DNA of 5,584 bases from Nitrosomonadaceae bacterium (GTDB taxonomy: Bacteria > Pseudomonadota > Gammaproteobacteria > Burkholderiales > Usitatibacteraceae). The stretch spans positions 1-5,584 of the forward strand of contig JAJTHU010000229.1 of assembly GCA_021300055.1 (NCBI GenBank), written 5' to 3'. The stretch's first letter is position 1. Every line of letters begins with the position of its first letter. This document shows, piece after piece, positions 1-5,584 of the stretch. Both the position numbers and the translations under genes were made by a program. Below the pieces are notes generated by a model. It was not told the DNA's origin. It did not search any database and was given only the letters and a program-made list of their open reading frames with translations.

Positions 1-2551
1 CGAATGCAGACCAGCTTGCACCGCGATCCGTTGCCCCAACGGAGAGTTGCGAGCCCGCGCCATAGCTGAGGCCTTCCTTCACGCGAATGCGCGCGGTCAG
101 GCGAGAGTCAAATCCCGATTGGCCCATGATGTAGTTGGCGACCAACAGCGCTGGGTAGTCCGCGTCGGTGTCCTGCATATCGAGGTTCATGCGCGCGACG
201 AAAATCGCGTTCTCTTTATCCGGAGTTTCGATCGAGCGGTTGGTGGGCGCGATGTCCTTGTACGGGTTGGCTAAGCGCACGTAGGGAACGCCGCCCTTCC
301 AATCGCCGAAGCCTTCACGGATGGCAGCCAACACGGCGGCCTCGTCGAAATCACCCACGACGGCGATCTCACCCACCTCTGCCGCATAGAACTTCTTGTA
401 GTGCTCGCGAACCTGCTCGAGCGTCACGGCCTTCGTATCGGCCTCAAGCTCTTCTAGCGAACGCGCATAGCGCACATCGCCCTTGGGATAAATGTTGAAG
501 TGCTTTGAGAGCGCTACACTGGCCAGCGCTTGGGGATCGCTCTTTTGTGATTCGATGCCAGTAAGCGTTTGTTTCTTGAGCTGCTCAAATTCGCTCTCAG
601 GAAAGGTCGGCTCACGCATGACATGCGCGGATAGCCGAATGGCGGCTGGCAAATTGGGTTTGGTGGTCTGACCGTTCGCAGACAGGCCGCTGACTCCACC
701 CGCGACCTTCAACTTATCCCACTCGTCAGCCAATTGGGCACGCGTGAACTTCGTCGTGCCGCGCGACATCATCGCGCTGGTGAATTGAGCAATGCTGGCG
801 CGACCGAACAACGACTTCTCATCGCCGCCGCGGAAGCGAATGGTGTAGTTCACCTGCTCGCCGCGGTTTTTCTTTTGCAGCAGCAGTACTTGGATGCCAC
901 CCACTTGCACACGCTTGGTGCGCTTGTCGATGTTCGCTTGCGAAGGATCGAAAGCTTCGGCCTGCTGGACGACTTCCTTGGCTTTGAAGTCCTTCATCAC
1001 TTCTGCCGCCGTCGGTGCCGCGGCGATCTCAGCGCGCTGCGGTGCGTCCTCTGGTTGGAAGATGCCCACCACGCGGTTGTCACGTCGGTAGTACTTTGCG
1101 GCAGCGGCTTTAATCTGGTCCGCCGTTACCTTGCTGGCGTCATCGCGTTCCTTGAAGAAGAGACGCCAATCGCCCAATGCGATGTATTCGGACATCGCGA
1201 CGCCGATGGACTCGTGGTTGTTCAGGACACGTTCGGCCGAATTGGCGATATCGCGCCGCACGCGTTCCATTTCTTCAGCGGTGGATGGCGCTTTGTGAAA
1301 CTCTTCGACCATCTTGGCGAACTCAGCCAGCACGGGCTCATAGGGCTCGCCCTTTTTTACGATCGCGCCGAACAGATGCAAGCTGCCATCGAGCCCAGCC
1401 TGCGGGAACGCAAACACCTGTGCGGCTTTGCCGGTTTCGACGAGCGCCTTGTGCAAACGACCAGTCGGCGTATCGCCAAGCGCGTAGTTCATAAAGCCGA
1501 TAGCGTCTGAATCTGGATGCAGCGGTGAGGGAATCTTGTAGCCCAACATGATGATTTGGATGTCACCTTTGCGGCGTACGAAGTATTGGCGCTCGCCATC
1601 CTGTGTCGGCTCAACCGTCCAAAGCTTCGGCAAGGTGCGCGTTGGCTTCGCGATCGGGCCGAAATACTTACCTACCCAACTCAGCACCTTGGCTTCGTCG
1701 AATTTGCCTGCGACGAGCAGCACGGCGTTGTCCGGCTGGTAGTACAGGCGATAGAAGGCTTGCAGGTTTTCAATCTTGACGTTTTCGATGTCAGAGCGAT
1801 TACCGATAGTCGAGTTGCCGTAGTTGTGCCAATCGTAGGCGATGCTCTGCATGCGCTTGAACATCACTTGGAAGGGTTGATTCTCACCCATCTCGTACTC
1901 GTTACGCACCACCGTCATTTCGGAATCGAGGTCTTTCTTGGCGACGAAGGAATTGATCATCCGGTCGGCTTCCATCTGGATAGCCCACTCGGTGTTTTCG
2001 TCGCTCGCTTGGAACAGTTGGTAATAGTTCGTGCGATCAAGCCATGTCGTACCGTTCCAACGCATGCCACGCTTGTTGTGCTGTTGCGCGATATCGGGAT
2101 TCTTCGGCGTACCCTTGAAGAGCAGATGCTCAAGCAAATGGGCCATGCCGGTTTCGCCGTAGTTCTCGTGGCGCGAACCGACGAGGTAGGTAATGTTGAC
2201 CGTCACTGTCGGCTTGGACTGGTCTGGGTAGAGCAACACCCGTAAACCGTTGGGCAGTTTGTACTCGGTGATGCCCTCGACCGAGGTCACCTTTTCCGGT
2301 ACGACACTCGTCGCTGGCTTGGCGACCGCAGGCGTCACTTTCTTCGCGGCGGTGGTTGGCGCGCTGGGCTTGGCAGGCGCGAGAGCGGCAGGCTGCGCCT
2401 TCACTCCGGCACTGAACAACGCAAACACGCTAACGACCGCAAGCAACGCGAACGTGCTCGCAACGTTTCGCGGAGACTTCGCGAGTGAATTAAAAGAATT
2501 TGAACTGCCGAGTGGCGAGTCCGACAGATTGGTGACGAAATCGATTGGCAT
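1..2551 (-). CDS. Secreted M16 zinc metalloprotease, two fused M16 units, C-terminus cut by window edge
   Basis: I translated this strand by eye and found 850 open codons with no stop or frameshift; the stop lies beyond position 1. Residues ~31-52 form a hydrophobic segment ending GVKA|QP, a likely Sec signal peptide with a long n-region, so the enzyme should act in the periplasm or outside the cell. A flexible Ala/Pro/Lys/Thr linker (~53-88) follows. First M16 lobe (~95-245): HLLEH at 138-142 gives zinc ligands H138 and H142 and base E141; E211 and E218, six residues apart, fit the downstream glutamates, E218 being the probable third ligand. WNGTTWLDRTNYY (165-177) is also typical of the family. 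An M16 C-lobe follows (~255-440). The second unit (from ~545) has no HxxEH but carries R823 and GLSY (827-830) in its C-lobe. Fused members are usually ~900 or more residues, so perhaps 50-100 are missing. Substrate unknown. Start chosen at 2551 because GAGG sits 6 nt upstream; an in-frame ATG at 2563 is the alternative. Confidence 0.93.
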   Translation of the reverse strand, partial: MPIDFVTNLSDSPLGSSNSFNSLAKSPRNVASTFALLAVVSVFALFSAGVKAQPAALAPAKPSAPTTAAKKVTPAVAKPATSVVPEKVTSVEGITEYKLPNGLRVLLYPDQSKPTVTVNITYLVGSRHENYGETGMAHLLEHLLFKGTPKNPDIAQQHNKRGMRWNGTTWLDRTNYYQLFQASDENTEWAIQMEADRMINSFVAKKDLDSEMTVVRNEYEMGENQPFQVMFKRMQSIAYDWHNYGNSTIGNRSDIENVKIENLQAFYRLYYQPDNAVLLVAGKFDEAKVLSWVGKYFGPIAKPTRTLPKLWTVEPTQDGERQYFVRRKGDIQIIMLGYKIPSPLHPDSDAIGFMNYALGDTPTGRLHKALVETGKAAQVFAFPQAGLDGSLHLFGAIVKKGEPYEPVLAEFAKMVEEFHKAPSTAEEMERVRRDIANSAERVLNNHESIGVAMSEYIALGDWRLFFKERDDASKVTADQIKAAAAKYYRRDNRVVGIFQPEDAPQRAEIAAAPTAAEVMKDFKAKEVVQQAEAFDPSQANIDKRTKRVQVGGIQVLLLQKKNRGEQVNYTIRFRGGDEKSLFGRASIAQFTSAMMSRGTTKFTRAQLADEWDKLKVAGGVSGLSANGQTTKPNLPAAIRLSAHVMREPTFPESEFEQLKKQTLTGIESQKSDPQALASVALSKHFNIYPKGDVRYARSLEELEADTKAVTLEQVREHYKKFYAAEVGEIAVVGDFDEAAVLAAIREGFGDWKGGVPYVRLANPYKDIAPTNRSIETPDKENAIFVARMNLDMQDTDADYPALLVANYIMGQSGFDSRLTARIRVKEGLSYGAGSQLSVGATDRGASWSAF

Positions 2552-2557
2552 GAAAAG

Positions 2558-2561
2558 CCTC
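2558..2561 (-). promoter_or_regulatory. Shine-Dalgarno GAGG deciding the start of the M16 protease gene
   Basis: On the minus strand GAGG is followed by six bases (CTTTTC) and then the ATG at 2551. The alternative ATG at 2563, four codons upstream in the same frame, has no purine-rich stretch before it (the preceding bases are CACCTGACTTC). The spacing therefore favours the inner ATG. The choice changes only four residues of the signal-peptide n-region. Confidence 0.6.
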
Positions 2562-2692
2562 ATGAAGTCAGGTGAAGGATGCAGATGTGAAGACGCGATC
2601 TTGAGCAGCAAATAGCGTAGCAGTACGCAGCTAATCAAAATATTCTGACAAAGAGCAGCCCGCTGGAACCAGCACACAACAAACGTAACTTT

Positions 2693-2698
2693 ATTCTA
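2693..2698 (-). promoter_or_regulatory. Possible -10 box (TAGAAT) for the M16 protease gene
   Basis: TAGAAT matches the sigma-70 -10 consensus at five of six positions and lies at the edge of an AT-rich run (GATAGAATAAAGTTACG) in the gap. It would give a leader of roughly 135 bases containing the dyads at 2662-2673 and 2615-2628. No good -35 box sits 16-18 bases upstream, where the sequence is GC-rich (around CGCCTCCCTCGC). The alternative pair TTGATT (2633-2638) and TATTTG (2609-2614) is weaker at -10. This remains a guess. Confidence 0.2.
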
Positions 2699-2817
2699 TC
2701 CAGCCACATCAGCGAGGGAGGCGCCGTGCGACGAATCCCCGAATCGAAGGGATGGATAACGCTCGAATGTCGGGTGCAGCCAGTTTGAAAGCCTAGCATC
2801 CACGCGAACTTTCAGGC

Positions 2818-2836
2818 AAAAGCGCTGAAAATGCGC
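2818..2836 (-). terminator. Weak terminator-like hairpin downstream of rlmB
   Basis: Read on the minus strand, about 40 bases past the rlmB stop, GCGC is followed by a seven-base loop (ATTTTCA), GCGC again and then TTTT. The four-base stem is short and the T run is interrupted soon after, so this is at best a leaky intrinsic terminator. A neighbouring CGCC-ATTT-GGCG dyad overlaps its left arm and would compete with it for pairing. Factor-dependent termination is just as likely. Confidence 0.25.
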
Positions 2837-2873
2837 GCCAAATGGCGACTTTGCTGCGATCTGCGATCCGTGT

Positions 2874-3635
2874 CTAGGGCGTCTCAGCAAGAACGCTACG
2901 ACGCTGGCGCACAGACTCGAATAAACACACGCCGGACGCGACCGAGACGTTGAGGCTTTCCACCGCCCCGGCCATCGGAATCGAAACGATCTCGTCGCAG
3001 GTTTCACGCGTAAGGCGGCGCAACCCCTCGCCTTCCGCACCGAGCACCCAAGCAGTCGGGCGCTTTAGGCTGCAGTCATAAACAGTGCGCGAACCGCCCT
3101 CATCCGCGCCAATGAGCCAGATGTCACGCTCTTTGAGCTCACGCATGCTGCGTGCAAGGTTTGTGACCGTGATGTAGGGGACGGTCTCTCCTGCACCACT
3201 GGCCACCTTCATCACGGCAGCGGTGAGTCCAACTGAGCGGTCCTTCGGGGCGATGATGGCGTGGGCGCCTGCGGCATCGGCAACGCGCAAGCAAGCACCG
3301 AGGTTATGCGGATCGGTGAGACCATCGAGCACCAAAAGCAGCGGCGGCCCCTGAATGGTTTCGAGTACGTCATCGACGAACTGTGGCAATTGAAACGGCC
3401 GCACCGATGCCACCACGCCTTGGTGTCGTGCGTTTCCGGTCATGCCGTCTAGACGCTTGGCATCGACCGACATCACGCGAGTGTTGTGCTGCTTCGCCAA
3501 CGCCAACAAGCGATCCATACGCGCATCGTGACGGTCCTCGCGCGCGGCGTTGACGTAGATCTCCATGACCGTATCCGGACGCGCCTTTAGACGCGCAGCG
3601 ACGGCATGAAATCCGAACAGCATTTGCGGCTTCAT
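2874..3635 (-). CDS. rlmB: 23S rRNA (guanosine-2251 2'-O)-methyltransferase RlmB
   Basis: RlmB uses S-adenosylmethionine to methylate the ribose of G2251 in the peptidyl-transferase P loop of 23S rRNA. It is a cytoplasmic dimeric SPOUT (TrmH/SpoU) enzyme with a knotted C-terminal domain. The 253-residue product is close to the usual ~245. Residues ~4-78 form the substrate-binding domain (start LFGFHAV, end RHQGVVA). Motif 1 is LDGLTDPHNLGACLRVADA (~103-121) with N111, G113 and catalytic R117. Motif 2 is LGAEGEGL (198-205). Motif 3 is IPMAGAVESLNVSVASG (219-235) with S227, L228 and N229; these make up the cofactor pocket. This last stretch is almost identical to E. coli RlmB as I remember it, which sets it apart from TrmH. 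The ATG overlaps the rnr TGA as ATGA and no strong Shine-Dalgarno precedes it, so translation probably depends on coupling to rnr. Confidence 0.96.
   Translation of the reverse strand: MKPQMLFGFHAVAARLKARPDTVMEIYVNAAREDRHDARMDRLLALAKQHNTRVMSVDAKRLDGMTGNARHQGVVASVRPFQLPQFVDDVLETIQGPPLLLVLDGLTDPHNLGACLRVADAAGAHAIIAPKDRSVGLTAAVMKVASGAGETVPYITVTNLARSMRELKERDIWLIGADEGGSRTVYDCSLKRPTAWVLGAEGEGLRRLTRETCDEIVSIPMAGAVESLNVSVASGVCLFESVRQRRSVLAETP
3632..3635 (-). other. ATGA stop-start overlap of rnr and rlmB
   Basis: The last codon of rnr (TGA, 3634-3632) shares bases with the first codon of rlmB (ATG, 3635-3633). The bases just before the ATG (GGGCAAGCAATC) offer only a poor ribosome-binding site. This arrangement is typical of termination-reinitiation and indicates a single transcript for the two genes. 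Confidence 0.85.
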
Positions 3636-5584
3636 GATTGCTTGCCCGACGGTTTTTTATTCATCTTCTTGCCCAGCAGCGCACCGGGATTGCCGGTCGC
3701 AGATGAGGATTTCGATTTTGGTGGAAGGCCAGCCAAGGGGGTGGTTGGCGGGTTCGCGCTTGAAACCGTCATGATCACTTTGCCGGAGGGGCCAGGCACT
3801 GCGTCTGGGGCAGCGGCAGCGGTTTTCGCCACAGGAACCGCCACTGGCTTGGGCGCGCTCGGAGCCACTTTCGGTATCTCGGTGTCGGCACTCTTGCTCG
3901 ACGCGGGCTTTGCACCGCGTTGCAGGATTGGGGCCACACGCGGCTGCGCTGGCGATGCTGACGGCTGCCACGGCGGCGCATCGAGCGCTTCCGTTTCTTT
4001 CACAGTCTTGAGTCGTTCGCCAGCCAATGTGAAATCGATCTTGGACGTTTCGATATCAACACGCACGACTTTGACGTTGACACGATCCGCGAGCTGATAC
4101 CGCTTGCGCGTGCGCTCTCCAACGATCTGGTGGCGATCCTTGTCGTACTTGAAGTAATCCTGACCAAGATCAGAAATGTGCACTAGGCCTTCGACGTATA
4201 CATCGTCGAGCGCCACAAAAATCCCGAAGCTGGTGACGGAGGAAATTGTCCCGGCAAAGGTTTCGCCGAGGCGGTCCTTCATGTAGTAGCACTTCAACCA
4301 CGCCACGACGTCGCGCGTTGCATCATCGGCACGGCGCTCGGTCATCGAACATTGCTCACCGAGTGCCGTCCAAGGCTCACGCGGGTCGTATTGCGTTCCC
4401 GCGAGCACCGCTTTGATTGCGCGGTGCGTCAGCAAATCGGGATAGCGACGAATCGGTGAAGTGAAATGCGCGTAGGCCTCGTACGCAAGGCCAAAGTGAC
4501 CGACGTTGTCGGGTGAGTACACCGCTTGCCGGAGTGAACGCAGCAACACCGTGTTGAGTAGCGGCTCGTCTGGACGCCCCTTGATCTTGGTAATCAGCTC
4601 GGCGTAATCCGCCGGCGATGGGTCTTTGCCGCCACCGAGCGATAGGCCAAAGTCCTTGAGCATGGCGCGCACTTGGGCGAGCTTCTCTTCGTTTGGTCCT
4701 TCGTGGATACGGAACAAGGCCGGATGCTCGGCTTGAATCAAGAAGTCGGCCGCTGACACGTTGGCAGCGAGCATGCATTCCTCGATGAGCTTGTGCGCTT
4801 CATTTCGGGAGGCAGGCACAATTTCAGAAATCTTGCCGTCTTCCGTAAAGCGCATCTCGGTTTCTGTCGACTCAAAATCGATCGCGCCGCGCTTGCGTCG
4901 TGCCGCCAACAAGACTTGGAATACCTCGTCGAGGTGATGCAGATGCGGCAACAGCGTTCCGGGAATGTCGTGGTCGGGCGCGAGGTCGTAAAGTGCCTTG
5001 GCGACGCGTGTGTAAGTGAGCCGCGCTTGAGAATGAAAAACCGCCTCATAGAACTCGTAGCGCTTGATCTCACCCTGCGCCGAAATTTGCATCTCGCATA
5101 CGAGCGCTAGGCGATCGACCGCTGGCTTCAGCGAACACATTTCGTTCGACAGCGCCTCTGGCAGCATTGGGATAACGCGCCGTGGGAAGTAAACAGAATT
5201 GCCACGACGGCGTGCTTCGCGGTCAAACGCATCTCCGGTCTTAACGTAGTGGGAGACGTCTGCGATCGCCACGAACAACTTGAAGCCTTTACCCTGCCGC
5301 TCTGCGTAAACGGCGTCGTCGAAGTCTTTGGCCGTTTCGCCGTCGATGGTGACAAATGCGAGCTGCCGCAGATCGCGACGATCAGCGATGTCCTTGGCGG
5401 TGACCTTCTTGGCAATCTTCTTTTCAAGCGCCTCGACGTCACTTGGCCATTCGTGGGGCAGATCGTGTTTGCGCAGCGCAATTTCGATTTCCATGCCCGG
5501 GTCGGCATAGTTACCCAGCACCTCGGTCACGCGCGCAACCGGTTCAGAGTTTTTGGAGGGCTGGGCGACGAGTTCCACCATCAC
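3632..5584 (-). CDS. rnr: Ribonuclease R, 3'-5' exoribonuclease, N-terminus cut by window edge
   Basis: RNase R is a processive, Mg-dependent RNB-family 3'-5' exonuclease that can degrade structured RNA. It acts in mRNA decay, rRNA quality control and, with SmpB/tmRNA, decay of non-stop messages. Counting residues from the window edge: ~10-50 are the end of the second cold-shock domain; ~65-395 are the RNB domain with the acidic cluster DGETAKDFDDAVY (D81, D87, D89, D90, equivalent to E. coli D272, D278, D280, D281); HFTSPIRRYPDL (~372-383) is the conserved C-terminal RNB motif; ~440-520 are the S1 domain (GTISSVTSFGIFVALDD, GLVHISDL). From ~530 a Pro/Ala/Lys/Ser-rich tail of ~120 residues ends in a basic stretch (GKKMNKKPSGKQS). 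Alignment to E. coli from memory implies that ~190 N-terminal residues are missing (HTH domain and most of the cold-shock region). The GTG at the window edge is not the true start. The gene overlaps rlmB by 4 nt. Confidence 0.96.
   Translation of the reverse strand: MMVELVAQPSKNSEPVARVTEVLGNYADPGMEIEIALRKHDLPHEWPSDVEALEKKIAKKVTAKDIADRRDLRQLAFVTIDGETAKDFDDAVYAERQGKGFKLFVAIADVSHYVKTGDAFDREARRRGNSVYFPRRVIPMLPEALSNEMCSLKPAVDRLALVCEMQISAQGEIKRYEFYEAVFHSQARLTYTRVAKALYDLAPDHDIPGTLLPHLHHLDEVFQVLLAARRKRGAIDFESTETEMRFTEDGKISEIVPASRNEAHKLIEECMLAANVSAADFLIQAEHPALFRIHEGPNEEKLAQVRAMLKDFGLSLGGGKDPSPADYAELITKIKGRPDEPLLNTVLLRSLRQAVYSPDNVGHFGLAYEAYAHFTSPIRRYPDLLTHRAIKAVLAGTQYDPREPWTALGEQCSMTERRADDATRDVVAWLKCYYMKDRLGETFAGTISSVTSFGIFVALDDVYVEGLVHISDLGQDYFKYDKDRHQIVGERTRKRYQLADRVNVKVVRVDIETSKIDFTLAGERLKTVKETEALDAPPWQPSASPAQPRVAPILQRGAKPASSKSADTEIPKVAPSAPKPVAVPVAKTAAAAPDAVPGPSGKVIMTVSSANPPTTPLAGLPPKSKSSSATGNPGALLGKKMNKKPSGKQS

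Larger units (their letters stand above)
2552..2873. other. 322-base gap between rlmB and the M16 gene, with several short inverted repeats and no gene
   Basis: No credible coding frame is present; the minus-strand frame that enters from rlmB (2696-3040) is an out-of-frame shadow with no family resemblance. The gap holds four short perfect dyads: CGCC-AAAT-GGCG at 2836-2847, ATCCC-(9)-GGGAT at 2735-2753, GCTGG-AA-CCAGC at 2662-2673 and GCGTA-GCAG-TACGC at 2615-2628. The part nearest the protease is visibly richer in A and T than the flanking genes, as expected for a promoter and leader. A gap this long suggests that the protease gene is transcribed apart from rnr-rlmB. I recognise no riboswitch or named small RNA. 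Confidence 0.7.

Noticed and set aside
734..1510. Plus-strand open frame of 258 codons
   Set aside because: It lies wholly antisense to the M16 protease, whose translation gives convincing domain motifs throughout. The plus-strand product has no recognisable domain, and long antisense frames are common in GC-rich DNA.
1556..2245. Plus-strand open frame of 229 codons
   Set aside because: It is antisense to the first M16 lobe, including the HxxEH region, and its product is rich in Val, Leu, His and Arg, as expected for the mirror of a real coding frame. It has no motif or ribosome-binding site.
1..2551. Possible frameshift or pseudogene in the M16 region
   Set aside because: Codon-by-codon reading of the minus strand from 2551 to the window edge gave 850 sense codons with both M16 units in one frame, so the gene is intact as far as it is visible.
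2250..2615. Plus-strand frame of 121 codons with Ala/Gly-rich stretches, resembling a secreted small protein
   Set aside because: It mirrors the signal peptide and Ala/Pro/Lys linker of the M16 gene; its composition is explained by that low-complexity segment.
2735..2753. tRNA T arm
   Set aside because: The loop is nine bases if only perfect pairs are used, and no seven-base acceptor stem or other arm fits at the required distances.
2696..3040. Minus-strand frame of 114 codons reaching from rlmB into the gap
   Set aside because: It is in a different frame from rlmB over its first ~165 bases, and the remainder (Arg-, Ser- and Phe-rich) matches nothing I know. There is no ribosome-binding site.
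3606..4097. Plus-strand frame of 163 codons rich in Gly and Ala
   Set aside because: It is the antisense shadow of the RNase R tail and S1 end; the Ala/Gly richness mirrors the Ala/Pro codons of the tail.
1..5584. CRISPR array, insertion sequence, phage, toxin-antitoxin or defence genes
   Set aside because: I saw no spaced direct repeats, no terminal inverted repeats with a transposase, and no unexplained coding space. Over 90% of the window is accounted for by three housekeeping-type genes.

Overview
The window is a stretch of bacterial chromosome with all three recognisable genes on the minus strand. Read in that direction the order is rnr (ribonuclease R, entering from the right edge), rlmB (23S rRNA Gm2251 2'-O-methyltransferase), and then a large secreted M16-family zinc metalloprotease that runs off the left edge. 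GC content is moderately high by eye. The rnr-rlmB pair, the form of the RlmB protein and the alanine/proline-rich tail of RNase R suggest a proteobacterium, most likely a betaproteobacterium of the Burkholderiales type. That placement is an inference from protein style and gene order; no rRNA is present to confirm it.

Right part (3632-5584): the C-terminal ~650 residues of RNase R, with the end of the second cold-shock domain, the whole RNB catalytic domain, the S1 domain and a ~120-residue low-complexity tail. The N-terminal ~190 residues, the start codon and the promoter lie outside the window. Middle (2874-3635): a complete rlmB whose ATG overlaps the rnr stop codon (ATGA). The two are therefore almost certainly co-transcribed and probably translationally coupled, joining RNA decay and quality control with rRNA maturation.

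Between rlmB and the protease (2552-2873) there are 322 bases without a gene. They hold several short perfect inverted repeats, a weak terminator-like hairpin after rlmB and a possible -10 box for the protease gene. Left part (1-2551): an uninterrupted minus-strand reading frame of 850 codons encodes an exported, fused two-unit M16 peptidase. Its first half carries the HxxEH zinc site. Its second half lacks that site but has the conserved R...GLSY segment of the partner lobe. The C-terminus is cut off by the window edge.

I see no mobile element, CRISPR array, tRNA, rRNA, defence locus or sign of recent transfer. This looks like ordinary core chromosome. The most useful points are the architecture of the M16 protein, the structured gap before it and the tail of RNase R; I found no convincing undescribed system.
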